This document shows positions 38,715-48,031 of a stretch of DNA of 64,000 nucleotides, one piece after another. A program made the position numbers and the translations under genes. Each line of letters begins with the position of its first letter. The first letter of the stretch is position 1. The notes under the pieces are model-generated. The model saw only the letters and a program-made list of their open reading frames with translations, had not been told where the DNA came from and searched no databases. Source of the DNA: Pedobacter roseus (lineage in GTDB: Bacteria; Bacteroidota; Bacteroidia; Sphingobacteriales; Sphingobacteriaceae); contig NZ_CP060723.1 of the NCBI RefSeq assembly GCF_014395225.1, forward strand, positions 3,224,001-3,288,000. Direction: 5' to 3'.

Positions 38715-39376
38715 TATATCATTTCAATTAGGTATTCTGATGAGATAGCATGAGTTGTCTGGTGAAGAGTGTGGGGATTGATATCTCCGATCATCATAAA
38801 TCCCTTTGAAGTTGGGGCATAAGAGCCAATTAGCATAGCTACAACAACTCCTGTTTCAGAATCAAAAATCGGGCTACCAGATTGGCCAGGCTTAGTTTGA
38901 ATATTAAGAATTAAGTGCTTTGATTTGATGTTGGCAGACTCGATTAATACTTTTGCACCAACAACAGTGCTTTGATAAGTTAAAACTCTTCGACCTTCAG
39001 TACAGTGAGGATATCCTATTATATCTAAATGCTGAGCTATTGATGCTTGATCAGATCCAATGATTCTTAGATTTGATTTTACGTCTTGATCAACCTTAAG
39101 AATACAAATATCTCTTACGGCATCAACAGCGTATATTCTAGCAGGTATTGCGTTAACTGAATTGTTTGACGTATCTTGATATGACATGATGTCTGTGCCT
39201 TGAGAAAATACGATTACAAGATTTTGTTCATCATTCGATGTTACATGTGCAGCCGTTGCCAGTAAACCACTTTCGTTTAATAAAAAGCAAGTTCCAAGTA
39301 AGGATACTCCAGATGGAGTTATTCTTCCAACCGTAAAAACGATATTGTGAAGTTGTGAGAGATTAGATGTATTCAT
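38714..39376 (-). CDS. Trypsin-like serine protease
   Basis: 220 residues from the ATG at 39376; a TTG upstream is rejected. Trypsin/S1-fold domain with an intact catalytic triad: His44 (LLATAAHVTS), Asp89 (DAVRDICILKV) and Ser166 (KPGQSGSPIFD). No signal peptide, so it acts in the cytoplasm, and no PDZ domain, unlike DegP/HtrA. It is translationally coupled to a membrane protein. Cytoplasmic trypsin-like proteases of this size are frequent in bacterial conflict systems. Confidence 0.85.
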   Translation of the reverse strand: MNTSNLSQLHNIVFTVGRITPSGVSLLGTCFLLNESGLLATAAHVTSNDEQNLVIVFSQGTDIMSYQDTSNNSVNAIPARIYAVDAVRDICILKVDQDVKSNLRIIGSDQASIAQHLDIIGYPHCTEGRRVLTYQSTVVGAKVLIESANIKSKHLILNIQTKPGQSGSPIFDSETGVVVAMLIGSYAPTSKGFMMIGDINPHTLHQTTHAISSEYLIEMI

Positions 39377-39678
39377 TCCACAATAATATCGAATAATACT
39401 CAAAATGGAAATACTTAAATTTCATTAATTGTGATATCCAAAACCTAAACCATGCCCCTTAAAAGCAAGGGATTGATTGAAAACTGGATATTGAGAAGCA
39501 GGGAGAGGTAGTATCTATCTAACTATAGCACCAATTTAAGCTTCTCCCCTCAACACATTCCAAGAAATTCCGGCATAAACGCTCACGTAGCCACCACACA
39601 GGCTATTTATATCCGTTGCTTCTTGATTTAGTTGAGTTGAAAGCTTGGTACATGTGCCATATTTAAATAGATACAACT
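39377..39678. other. 302-bp divergent intergenic region
   Basis: Lies between the protease gene (leftward) and the RadC gene (rightward). AT-rich with a short CCCCTTAAAAGCAAGGG hairpin near 39451. No recognisable -7 boxes on either strand. Confidence 0.4.
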
Positions 39679-40134
39679 ATGGTACAAGAACAATTTAAGG
39701 TAGCTGAAGTACAGGTAAGCTACAAGCCAGATTACAACATTAGTGAACGTCCTAAAATAACCTCATCGCAACAAACGTATTGTCTTTTAAAACAACAATG
39801 GGATATGGGCAGGATTGCGTTTCTAGAAGAGTTCAAAGTCATACTACTTAACCGAAGTAACCATGTTCTTGGGATTGTCGATATATCAATGGGTGGAGTG
39901 AGTGGAACATACGTTGATCCAAAGGTAGTGTTCGCTGTCGCTTTAAAAGGTACTGCTTCTGGAATAATACTCACACATAACCATCCTAGTGGCTCAATCA
40001 GACCAAGTGAGGCAGATATCAAGTTAACGAAACGACTGGTAGAATGTGGTAAGCTACTTGATATTAATGTCTGGGATCACATCATTTTGAGTGAAAATAG
40101 CTACTATAGTTTTGCTGATGATGGAATGATGTGA
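39679..40134 (+). CDS. RadC-family JAB-domain protein
   Basis: 151 residues, metal-binding JAB/MPN-like fold. The motif THNHPSGSIRPSEAD gives the HxH...D metal site. RadC-type proteins occur often on mobile elements and next to defence genes in Bacteroidota; a direct DNA-repair role is unproven. It lacks the N-terminal helix-hairpin-helix part of full-length RadC (about 220 residues), the usual short mobile-element form. Last gene of the island, 154 bp before the right repeat. Confidence 0.9.
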   Translation: MVQEQFKVAEVQVSYKPDYNISERPKITSSQQTYCLLKQQWDMGRIAFLEEFKVILLNRSNHVLGIVDISMGGVSGTYVDPKVVFAVALKGTASGIILTHNHPSGSIRPSEADIKLTKRLVECGKLLDINVWDHIILSENSYYSFADDGMM

Positions 40135-40164
40135 TTTGGCGCGCGCCAAAATGCGCCAAAATGC
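40135..40164. repeat. Palindrome and GCGCCAAAATGC repeats at right island end
   Basis: TTTGGCGC-GCGCCAAA (40135-40150) followed by a second GCGCCAAAATGC at 40153-40164. The same 12-mer lies at the left end beside the integrase start. Confidence 0.6.
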
Positions 40165-40288
40165 AAGTACAAAATAACAGATAATGGAGTTTTGAATACA
40201 GTATATCGTTAGTTATATTTGAAACGGTAGCAGTTGCTACCATCATAAAAAACAACCCTTAAACGGTCTGTAGCACAGTTTTTCACCC

Positions 40289-40406
40289 AACAAAAAACCC
40301 CTCTAAGTTATCCTTAAAGGGGTTTAAAGCAGTGGGCCCACCTGGGCTCGAACCAGGGACCAAAAGATTATGAGTCTTCTACTCTAACCAGCTGAGCTAT
40401 AGGCCC
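40289..40406. repeat. Right 118-bp direct repeat (tRNA gene plus terminator)
   Basis: Identical to 36867-36984. It holds the second tRNA(CAU) at 40333-40406 and its terminator (about 40293-40325). Confidence 0.9.
40333..40406 (-). tRNA. tRNA with CAU anticodon (Met or Ile2), right copy
   Basis: Identical in all 74 nt to the left copy. Its 5' side (40407 onward) is the non-island chromosome, so this copy probably keeps the original promoter, while the left copy's upstream DNA comes from the island. A 9-bp stem hairpin (AAAAAAGGA/TCCTTTTTT) lies just upstream. Confidence 0.93.
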
Positions 40407-40617
40407 GGAAAAAAGGATATTCCTTTTTTGCGAGTGCAATGTTACAAATTTGAATTGAATTTTCGAAAATGTTTTTGGGATTTTTTCATTAAAATACGTT
40501 ATACAAACTCATTTTCAACCGCTTAATCTTAATTTTATTTTCCACAAGGTATTTCGGAGCACTCAAAATGTGGATAAAAGGGCCATTGATCTATCCTCAA
40601 ATGAGTTTTGAATAGGT

Positions 40618-40625
40618 TAGTTTTG
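40618..40625 (+). promoter_or_regulatory. -7 promoter box (TAGTTTTG)
   Basis: Exact TAnnTTTG match ending eight bases before the ATG of the helicase gene. Confidence 0.45.
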
Positions 40626-40633
40626 TAATTAAT

Positions 40634-42727
40634 ATGAATACGCCCGATCCGGACAACCAACTTCTTCTAGATTTTTTAGCAACCACCAATCAGCCCGTTT
40701 TTTTAACGGGTAAAGCAGGAACGGGTAAAACCACCCTCCTCCGCAAGATTAGGGATACCACAAAAAAGAATTTTGCAGTTGTTGCACCTACCGCTGTTGC
40801 AGCCATAAATGCAGGTGGCGTAACACTCCATTCGTTTTTCCAGATTCCTTTTGGTCCATTGGTTCCGGTGGTGGATGAAAATGCAGAAAACAATTTTAAA
40901 TATTCAGACGAAAAAACACGGTTATTGCGCTGTCTTGATCTCTTAATTATTGATGAGATTAGTATGGTCAGGGTTGATATTATCGATTTTATCGATCGTA
41001 CCCTAAAACGGGTTAAAGGCTCCAACCGGCCGTTTGGTGGTGTGCAGGTTTTAATGATCGGTGATCTTTATCAGCTCTCCCCTATTTTTCACGATGCATG
41101 GCACATTTTAGGCGCTTATTATTCCAGTCCATACTTTTTTGACAGTTTAATTTTCCGCATTACGCCAATGGTTACCTTCACCCTGGATAAAGTATACCGC
41201 CAGTCGGACCCTACATTTCTTGATATCCTGAACGGCATGCGCGAAAACACACTCGATACCGGTTTACTGGAGAAACTGAATGAGCGTTATGATCCGTCAT
41301 TAGATCAGGAATGGAAAGATGATTACATCACATTAACCACTCACAACCAATTGGTTAACGAAATTAATCAAGGCTGTTTAGAAAAACTGGAAGGTGAGAT
41401 TTTTGATTTCAATGCAGAAATAAATGGCGATTTCCCCAAAGATGCCTACCCTACCGACGAAAAATTACAGTTAAAGCTAGGGGCTCAGGTTATTTTCATC
41501 AAAAATGATTCTTCAGGGAAAAGACAATATTACAATGGAAAAGCGGCAAAAATAACGGCAATCAATCAGGATTCGATAAAAGTCAGTTTTTCTAATGATG
41601 GTAAAGAGATCGAAGTAGAAAAAGAAATCTGGCAAAATGTTAAATACAGCCTGAGTGATGAAGAAAATAAAATAAACGAAACCAGCACAGGTTCCTTTTC
41701 ACAATACCCTTTTAAACTTGCCTGGGCCATTACCGTCCATAAAAGTCAGGGCTTAACATTTGATCATGCCATTGTTGATGTAAGTACCGCATTTACCCAC
41801 GGGCAAGCTTACGTGGCTTTAAGCCGTTGCAGAAGTTTAGAAGGATTAATCCTAAAATCTCCTGTAGCCTCCGAAAATATCATCACCGATGCCAAAGTCA
41901 TCAGTTTTACCAAAACCAGCCACCAGGATAAACCTACCGCTGCCCTGTTGGAACGTTATAGTCAGCAGTATGCCTGGGGCCTGATCCACGAGTTATTGGA
42001 TTTTTCGCTTGTGGCAAAAGATTGGGAAAAACTGGGACGATCTAAACTGATCGATAAAGATGAAAAAAATGCTTTTTTATCCATCTACGAGCAAGGAAAC
42101 CAGATTCTTCAACATGAAATTTTTAAAGTAGCCAGAAATTTTATAACAAAGGAATTTTCAAAAATAAGCACGACCGAAAATCCGGCTGATGAAACGGCCT
42201 TTATGGATCGTTTGCAGAAAGCATCTGATTATTTCATTCCAAAACTGGAACAGCTCATTGTACTAATGGCAAGGATTGTGGCGATCAATTTTTATAATGA
42301 TACCCATTCCGACAAACTCCTTACGGTATTAAACGAAGTTAAAGATGCACTTCAGATCAAACTGGCATTATTTAAAATCTCCTGGAATCCCTTTTCGATT
42401 AAAGATTATATCCATACTTTACATTCGGCAAGCAATAAACAGCCAGAGAAAAAGCCCGTTAAATCGAGCATTAAACCAAAAGAAATTTCCAATCCACAGG
42501 TATATAAAAATCTTGTCGAATGGCGCAAAACCATTGCCTTACAAAGGGGTACGCAAGATTATGCGGTACTTTCCGATCTGGCTCTGCTTTCTATCGCAGA
42601 AAGAATGCCACGGACAACCGATCAACTGGCAGCGCTTAAAAGCGTAGGAGTTGGTAATGCCAAAGAACTTGGTCAGCAGATAACGCGGATTGTAAACGAC
42701 CATTTGGGAACAAGCGAGTTATTTTAA
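40634..42727 (+). CDS. PIF1-like helicase with C-terminal HRDC domain
   Basis: 697 residues, superfamily 1B DNA helicase. Walker A GKAGTGKTT (about 27-35), GGVTLHSFFQIP, Walker B LLIIDEISMV, GDLYQLSPIF, and motifs V/VI AWAITVHKSQGLTFD and AYVALSRCRS. The C-terminal 80 residues form an HRDC domain (WRKTIALQRGTQDYAVLSDLALLSIAERMP is typical). Unwinds DNA 5' to 3' in this family; bacterial members probably serve replication or repair. Immediately outside the tRNA-bounded island. Confidence 0.92.
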   Translation: MNTPDPDNQLLLDFLATTNQPVFLTGKAGTGKTTLLRKIRDTTKKNFAVVAPTAVAAINAGGVTLHSFFQIPFGPLVPVVDENAENNFKYSDEKTRLLRCLDLLIIDEISMVRVDIIDFIDRTLKRVKGSNRPFGGVQVLMIGDLYQLSPIFHDAWHILGAYYSSPYFFDSLIFRITPMVTFTLDKVYRQSDPTFLDILNGMRENTLDTGLLEKLNERYDPSLDQEWKDDYITLTTHNQLVNEINQGCLEKLEGEIFDFNAEINGDFPKDAYPTDEKLQLKLGAQVIFIKNDSSGKRQYYNGKAAKITAINQDSIKVSFSNDGKEIEVEKEIWQNVKYSLSDEENKINETSTGSFSQYPFKLAWAITVHKSQGLTFDHAIVDVSTAFTHGQAYVALSRCRSLEGLILKSPVASENIITDAKVISFTKTSHQDKPTAALLERYSQQYAWGLIHELLDFSLVAKDWEKLGRSKLIDKDEKNAFLSIYEQGNQILQHEIFKVARNFITKEFSKISTTENPADETAFMDRLQKASDYFIPKLEQLIVLMARIVAINFYNDTHSDKLLTVLNEVKDALQIKLALFKISWNPFSIKDYIHTLHSASNKQPEKKPVKSSIKPKEISNPQVYKNLVEWRKTIALQRGTQDYAVLSDLALLSIAERMPRTTDQLAALKSVGVGNAKELGQQITRIVNDHLGTSELF

Positions 42728-42806
42728 AAAAATTTAGTTCAGTACACCTTTTTTTAATACTTTCGCAGCCCCATTTCAATCGCTACATTTCACAATACAT
42801 CAAGCC

Positions 42807-44075
42807 ATGAGTAAGTTTTTATACGGAATCGATTTTGGAACAACCAATTCGGCATTATCCATTTATGATGAAGAAAAGAAAGAAATTATAGATACGATTT
42901 CGATCCCTTCTTTAATCTATTTCACAGAAGTAAAAAGCATTATCGATGGCGAAAATCATATTGTTGGCGAAAAAGCAATTGATGCCTATTTAAGTGATGG
43001 CATGAAGGGCCGTTTTATTAAATCCATCAAACAGATCCTCTCGAGAACCACTTTTACCGAAACCCGGATCCACAATAAAAAGTATACAGCTTCCGATCTG
43101 GTTACGCTGATCCTTAAAGATTTAAAGGAAAAAGCAGATCAAATTACCGGAGAAGATTGCCAAAAAGCCATTATTGGCCGCCCGGTTTTCTTTGATGATG
43201 ACAATACCATGAAAGATACCCTGGCACAAACCAGGTTAAAAAAAGCGGCGGAGAATGCGGGTTTTAGCGAAGTGCGTTTTCAGTTTGAGCCCATCGGAGC
43301 AGCTTTTGCCTACGAGAAAACCATCAAAAAGAAAGAGCGTGTACTGGTTGCCGATTTGGGCGGTGGAACAACCGATTTCACCTACCTTATCCTCGATCCC
43401 GATAAAGTTGGCAGCAAAGACCGGAAAAATGATATGATTGCGTCTGGTGGTATTTATATTGGTGGCGATAGCCTGGATTCTGCTTTTATGTGGGATAAAG
43501 GAACACCATATTTCGGTAAAAACACCATGTATGAAGCTACCCCCGGAAAAGTTTTAAATGTGCCTAAATCGCTTTTTGCCAATATCTGTACCTGGGATAA
43601 GATGAATTTCTTTAATGGCTTGAAAATCCAGAAAGAGATTGAAGAATACTATTATTATTCTAAAAACGACCCAAAATTCAAAAACCTGATCACTTTGATC
43701 GAAAATAACCTGGGTTACTCTCTGTTTAGGTCGATTGAAAAAACAAAAATTGAACTTTCCGATCAACCAGTTTCTACATTTGCCTATCACAATATGGAGA
43801 TCGAAATTGATGAAAACATTTTACTGGAACAATATAACTCCATCATTGAAAAAGATATCAATAGAATTGATGCCTACCTTAACCAGTTTATGGAAACGTA
43901 CAAAATCAATCCACAGGATATCGACTGTTTGTTCCTAACCGGTGGAACATCAATGGTTTCGGCAGTACAAAACCTGTTTAAAAATAAATTCCCACATATT
44001 CCGTTAAACTCAGGAGATAATTTTAAAAGTGTGGCAAAAGGGTTGGCCTATAGCGGTTATTTATTTGAAGGCTAG
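42807..44075 (+). CDS. Hsp70-family protein
   Basis: 422 residues. An actin-fold ATPase of Hsp70 type: phosphate-1 GIDFGTTNSALS, phosphate-2 LVADLGGGTTDF, and adenosine motif LFLTGGTSMVSAV. It ends after the nucleotide-binding domain and lacks the substrate-binding beta domain, resembling YegD-type relatives rather than DnaK (about 640 residues). It follows the helicase by 79 bp on the same strand; a link is not clear. Confidence 0.9.
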   Translation: MSKFLYGIDFGTTNSALSIYDEEKKEIIDTISIPSLIYFTEVKSIIDGENHIVGEKAIDAYLSDGMKGRFIKSIKQILSRTTFTETRIHNKKYTASDLVTLILKDLKEKADQITGEDCQKAIIGRPVFFDDDNTMKDTLAQTRLKKAAENAGFSEVRFQFEPIGAAFAYEKTIKKKERVLVADLGGGTTDFTYLILDPDKVGSKDRKNDMIASGGIYIGGDSLDSAFMWDKGTPYFGKNTMYEATPGKVLNVPKSLFANICTWDKMNFFNGLKIQKEIEEYYYYSKNDPKFKNLITLIENNLGYSLFRSIEKTKIELSDQPVSTFAYHNMEIEIDENILLEQYNSIIEKDINRIDAYLNQFMETYKINPQDIDCLFLTGGTSMVSAVQNLFKNKFPHIPLNSGDNFKSVAKGLAYSGYLFEG

Positions 44076-44181
44076 GCTATTTCATTACACTTACAGGTTG
44101 TTGTAATTACCAATATACACTTTTGTAACATAATCAAGATTAATTTCTTCTTTATACGAAGATTTTTATAATTTAGCAGTT

Positions 44182-44333
44182 GAAAAATTGGTGCGGCTGA
44201 TAATAGATGCAGTGAGCAAAGCCTTGCGCGTTAGGCGCTAAAGCAATTAATGTTGTGAGGTCCGGAAAGCCTGTTTTCTGGAAGAGGTGAAATCAGATTG
44301 ATGACCATTTCTTTGCCAGACGCACCAATTTTC
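44182..44333 (+). ncRNA. Possible structured non-coding RNA
   Basis: About 150 nt closed by a perfect 12-bp stem (AAAATTGGTGCG at 44184-44195 with CGCACCAATTTT at 44321-44332). Inside it, GCAAAG pairs with CTTTGC, and local hairpins form at TCCGGAAA...TTTCTGGA and GCGC-GTTAG-GCGC. A T-rich stretch follows. No protein frame. A 6S-like RNA is one idea; the family could not be identified. Strand is assumed. Confidence 0.4.
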
Positions 44334-44341
44334 TTTTTGCT

Positions 44342-45118
44342 CTAAACCAGCTTGCTAAACTGCAGTGCAGATATTCCCTTATGTCTTCTAAAACTGGTTA
44401 AAAATTTATTAGTCTGTTCAAAACCCAATATCCTTGAAATCTGATCAACAGAATAATCGCTGTTTAACAATAATTCCTCTGCCTCTCTCATAATCCTGTC
44501 TTTGATCAATACGGTTAAACTTTTACCCAGCACGCGGTCTAAAAATTTATTTAATTTACCTACGCTCATTCCCATGCCCTCAGCATAAAACTGAATTGCC
44601 CTTTCTTCCCGATAATATTGATCTAAAATTGCCCTGAAACGTAAAACCTGTTGCAGTTCATCTAACGTTAATGCAGCCAGATAACCATCCAAACCAGCAG
44701 TATAACCAAGAAACAGCGATAAATATTGTGCTAAAAACCGTAAATCTTTTTTTGCCCCGATTTCTTTTTTAAGCTGATCAAGCAAACTGTAAGTTTTTAC
44801 CGATTCCTGAGGGGTTAAATCCCTGTAAGATAAATTGAGAAACAGGTTTTTTGCCAGGGGATCCAAATGCTGTAATAAAAACTCGGCATACAACACGCTG
44901 CTAAAATTTAACCAGTAGCCAGATTTAATCTGCCCCTCTAGCCTTACCAAACCTTCTTCGGGTATAAAAAATATTCTTTTTTCCAAAAGCTCATGGTCTC
45001 CGGAGTTCATACACAAAAAACCAATACCTTCCTTTACAATCAACATCCGCATGGGATATGTTGCCTGCAACGCACGTTCTCTATTAAAAACCCCGCTAAT
45101 TGGCTCTAATTGTATCAT
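44342..45118 (-). CDS. AraC family transcriptional regulator
   Basis: 258 residues with an N-terminal sensing domain and a C-terminal AraC pair of helix-turn-helices (MSVGKLNKFLDRVLGKSLTVL; VDQISRILGFEQTNKFLTSFRRHKG). The domain is somewhat divergent at the end signature (ISALQFSK in place of TPxxYR). No clear target next to it. Confidence 0.83.
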   Translation of the reverse strand: MIQLEPISGVFNRERALQATYPMRMLIVKEGIGFLCMNSGDHELLEKRIFFIPEEGLVRLEGQIKSGYWLNFSSVLYAEFLLQHLDPLAKNLFLNLSYRDLTPQESVKTYSLLDQLKKEIGAKKDLRFLAQYLSLFLGYTAGLDGYLAALTLDELQQVLRFRAILDQYYREERAIQFYAEGMGMSVGKLNKFLDRVLGKSLTVLIKDRIMREAEELLLNSDYSVDQISRILGFEQTNKFLTSFRRHKGISALQFSKLV

Positions 45119-45377
45119 AATAAACCTAAAGGATAAACATCAGTAAGACTGAAATAGTTCAATTAGGTTACATCATCCTTTATATTTTGTAGCAACCTAA
45201 GCTTTTTTCAGCGTACAAATATCATAAAAAAGCCCTCTAAAAAGTCAGAAGACCTTATTTATTGGATAAATATGAATGTTTTTTATTCCAAATTGAAATA
45301 CTTAGGCTAATGATGAACCTTTTTCATCATTTACAATGACAATCTGAGCTAATTAAAAACCGAACAAGATTATTCGA

Positions 45378-45575
45378 TTAGGCAGATAAAACCCTTACCT
45401 GAACTGCCTCTACTCCTGATTTTGTAAATTCAATATCAAATTGAACAATATTGTTAGGTTTAATTTCACCAACTACCCCATGTGCAAAAACATTTACTTC
45501 CATCCCGCCATTTGAAGGCGTAATACCACCAAAGCCTTCTTCACTATTATAAAATTTTACGGTACCCAGCCTCAT
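45378..45575 (-). CDS. Divergent cold-shock domain protein
   Basis: 65 residues with an OB-fold of CspA type: GTVKFYNSEEGFGGI keeps RNP1-like residues, but RNP2 is degenerate (VNVFAHGVV instead of VFVHxS). Four bp downstream of a canonical cold-shock gene, so a tandem duplicate that has drifted. Probable RNA/ssDNA binding or chaperone role. Confidence 0.8.
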   Translation of the reverse strand: MRLGTVKFYNSEEGFGGITPSNGGMEVNVFAHGVVGEIKPNNIVQFDIEFTKSGVEAVQVRVLSA

Positions 45576-45579
45576 ATTT

Positions 45580-45768
45580 TTATTTAATCAATTTCACATT
45601 AACAGCGTTTGGTCCTTTTTTACCTTGCGCAACCTCAAACTCAACCCGGTCATTCTGTTTTACTTTATCGATCAAACCTGTAACATGTACAAAAATTTCA
45701 TCGCCGTTTTCTGTTACAACAAACCCAAAACCTTTAGATTCATTATAAAATTTTATTGTGCCCTGCAT
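45580..45768 (-). CDS. Cold-shock protein
   Basis: 62 residues. RNP1 KGFGFVV and RNP2 IFVHVTGL are intact, with the usual length of 60-70 residues. RNA-chaperone type. A TATGTTTG box (45791-45798, minus strand) lies 22 bp before the ATG. First of a two-gene unit with the divergent copy. Confidence 0.9.
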   Translation of the reverse strand: MQGTIKFYNESKGFGFVVTENGDEIFVHVTGLIDKVKQNDRVEFEVAQGKKGPNAVNVKLIK

Positions 45769-45902
45769 TTATTTAGATTTTTTTAACTATCAAACATACG
45801 AATAACCAAAAATGTTTAGTCATTAAATAGATTTTAGCATTAAATGCGTAGATGAAGCCTAAGATTGTTCATATTTTAGCTTTAAAACCTATCCAAACTA
45901 AA

Positions 45903-45929
45903 AAAGCCAAAGATTAAACCTTTGGCTTT
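45903..45929 (-). terminator. Terminator after the aldo/keto reductase gene
   Basis: 10-bp stem AAAGCCAAAG/CTTTGGCTTT with a 7-base loop between the reductase and the cold-shock genes; A and T runs allow use on either strand. Confidence 0.7.
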
Positions 45930-45950
45930 CAAAATATCCAGCTGATGCTT

Positions 45951-46958
45951 TTAAGCATCTACAAACTGCATTTGGGTATCATCATACCGTCCGCCAGCTG
46001 TAGCGCCTGCAGGAACGATGGATTCTAGTTTTTCTTTTTCAGCTGTACTCAATGTAATATTGGTAGCAGCTGCATTTTCTTCAATATACTTAATCCTTTT
46101 TGTACCCGGAATGGCCAGCACTCCTTGAGCAAGTACCCATGCCAGAGCCAATTGTGAAGGCGTTACACCTTTTTCTGCAGCAATAAGCTCAATCTCCTTT
46201 AATAGGGTAATATTTTTATAAAAGTTATCGCCCTGAAAACGGGGAATACTTCTGCGGAAATCATCAGCAGCAAAATCATCCGGACTTTTAATATCGCCTG
46301 AAATAAAACCTCTTCCCAATGGAGAATAAGCAACAAAACCAATCCCTAGTTCTTTTAAAGTATCCAATACACCACTGGTTTCTGCCTCACGCTCAAAAAG
46401 CGAATATTCGCTCTGCACCGCGGTGATGGGATGGACTTTATGCGCCCGTTTAATCGTTTCTGCTGAAACCTCTGATAAACCAATATATTTTACCTTGCCT
46501 GATTTAACCAGTTCGGCCATTGCACCCACCGTTTCTTCTATTGGTGTATTAGGGTCTACACGGTGCAGGTAATATAAATCAATGTAATCTGTATCAAGAT
46601 TTTTTAAAGAACGGTCTATCGCTTTTTGCACATAAGCTGGTGTACCATTAAATCCCCAGGTTAATTGCTCATTATCATCAACTTCATAGCCAAATTTTGT
46701 AGCAATGGTATATTTTTCACGGTTACCTTTTATCGCTTTTGCCACCAAACGCTCATTTAACAGCGGTCCGTATAAATCGGCAGTATCTAAAAAATCAATT
46801 CCAAGTTCCAATGCACGATGGATGGTGGCAATCGATTCCTCTTCGTTGGCTTTGCCGTAAATATCTCCGCCAGCTATAGTCGTCATACCCATGCAGCCCA
46901 ATCCCTGTACGGGCACCTGTAGTCCTTCACTACCTAAGTTTATTCTTTTCATGCTCAT
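45951..46958 (-). CDS. Aldo/keto reductase
   Basis: 335 residues, NADPH-dependent TIM-barrel reductase. Catalytic Asp/Tyr/Lys/His: FLDTADLYG, the ATKFG strand and [12 protein letters not shown]-terminal cofactor site [16 protein letters not shown]. Closest in pattern to the IolS/YajO-type family. Preceded on the same strand by an AraC gene that probably controls it. A TACCTTTG box at 46985-46992 lies upstream of the ATG. Confidence 0.92.
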   Translation of the reverse strand: MSMKRINLGSEGLQVPVQGLGCMGMTTIAGGDIYGKANEEESIATIHRALELGIDFLDTADLYGPLLNERLVAKAIKGNREKYTIATKFGYEVDDNEQLTWGFNGTPAYVQKAIDRSLKNLDTDYIDLYYLHRVDPNTPIEETVGAMAELVKSGKVKYIGLSEVSAETIKRAHKVHPITAVQSEYSLFEREAETSGVLDTLKELGIGFVAYSPLGRGFISGDIKSPDDFAADDFRRSIPRFQGDNFYKNITLLKEIELIAAEKGVTPSQLALAWVLAQGVLAIPGTKRIKYIEENAAATNITLSTAEKEKLESIVPAGATAGGRYDDTQMQFVDA

Positions 46959-47069
46959 ATCTTAATTTCTGTAAGTTTATAAAGCAAAGGTATAGTCCGA
47001 AAACCTCAGGCGATTATACAAATCAAAGTGTTTATTAAACAAATCAACTTAAAGAAAAAAGAAAAAAAG

Positions 47070-47972
47070 CTAAACAGGTAAAGAATTGTTCCTGATTTTC
47101 ATCGGGGTATAGCCCGTATGTTTTTTAAAGAAATTATTAAAGTACGAAGCGTACTCAAAACCAAGGCTGAAAGCAATCTCGGCTACGCTCCAATCAGTAT
47201 GCAACAAAAGAGATTTGGCTTCGGCAATAATGGCCTCATTGATAATGGTTGTGGTTGATTTGCCTGTTACTTCCTGAATGGCAGCATTTAAATGGTTTAC
47301 ATGCACCGAAAGTCGTTCGGCATAATCGCCGGCTTTTTTTAGTTTAAGTGGATCTTGCGGGGAATCGACAGGAAACTGTTTTTCTAAAAGGGTTAAAAAC
47401 AAGTTGGTGATTCTGGAAGCAGCATTAGTTGGATTAAAATAGGCCACTGCAGGCTGCATTTTTACGGCTTCATGGATAATTACATTCACATAATTACGGA
47501 TCAACTCATATTTATAAACATAATCGCCATCCATTTCGGTCTGCATGCGTTCAAAAATACTTTTAAGGTATTTTAACTGTTCCTCATCCAGCAGGTAAAC
47601 CGGATTTCCATCTGCTTTAAACAAAGTAGAATCCTGCAGGCTTTCCATGCGCGCACCCGTGTGCAGAAAATCTTCGCTGAAAACACAGAAATGGCCATCA
47701 TACACCATGTCCTCTTCCTTCGCATCCCAGGAATACGGAATTAGCGGATTGGTAAAAACCAATGCAGGTCTGCTGATTTCGATATCTCGGTTGGCATATA
47801 ACAAAGTGCTACAGCCTTTTGTAATAAGCGAAATTTTATAAAAATCCCTCCTGTTATAAGCTGTTAACTTACATTTATCATCATTCATCCCAGCAACCCT
47901 GAACTGAATAGGATCGATGTGGATACCAGAAAATGAATTCGCTTTTTTGCCGGATACCGGATTTTGCTGCAT
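47070..47972 (-). CDS. AraC family transcriptional regulator
   Basis: 300 residues from the ATG at 47972 (the TTG seven codons upstream is rejected). Cupin-like sensing half, and an AraC DNA-binding half with VAEIAFSLGFEYASYFNNFFKKHTG. A TAATTTTG box (47976-47983, minus strand) ends three bases before the ATG. Its position just upstream of the aldo/keto reductase suggests that gene as target. Confidence 0.88.
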   Translation of the reverse strand: MQQNPVSGKKANSFSGIHIDPIQFRVAGMNDDKCKLTAYNRRDFYKISLITKGCSTLLYANRDIEISRPALVFTNPLIPYSWDAKEEDMVYDGHFCVFSEDFLHTGARMESLQDSTLFKADGNPVYLLDEEQLKYLKSIFERMQTEMDGDYVYKYELIRNYVNVIIHEAVKMQPAVAYFNPTNAASRITNLFLTLLEKQFPVDSPQDPLKLKKAGDYAERLSVHVNHLNAAIQEVTGKSTTTIINEAIIAEAKSLLLHTDWSVAEIAFSLGFEYASYFNNFFKKHTGYTPMKIRNNSLPV

Positions 47973-47975
47973 ATT

Positions 47976-47983
47976 CAAAATTA
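47976..47983 (-). promoter_or_regulatory. -7 promoter box (TAATTTTG)
   Basis: Exact TAnnTTTG on the minus strand, three bases before the AraC ATG; another near-leaderless arrangement. Confidence 0.5.
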
Positions 47984-48031
47984 AACAATTCAAAGAGAAA
48001 ACAGCCCATTGAATTTATTTTGAATATTGAT

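Noticed and set aside
36867..40406. Tandem tRNA duplication unrelated to a mobile element
   Set aside because: Possible, but the integrase next to one copy, the matching end motifs and identical 118-bp repeats fit island integration better.
44182..44333. Signal-recognition-particle RNA
   Set aside because: The AGGTCCGGAA run recalls the SRP core, but the following GGAAGCAGCC of that core is absent and the fold differs.
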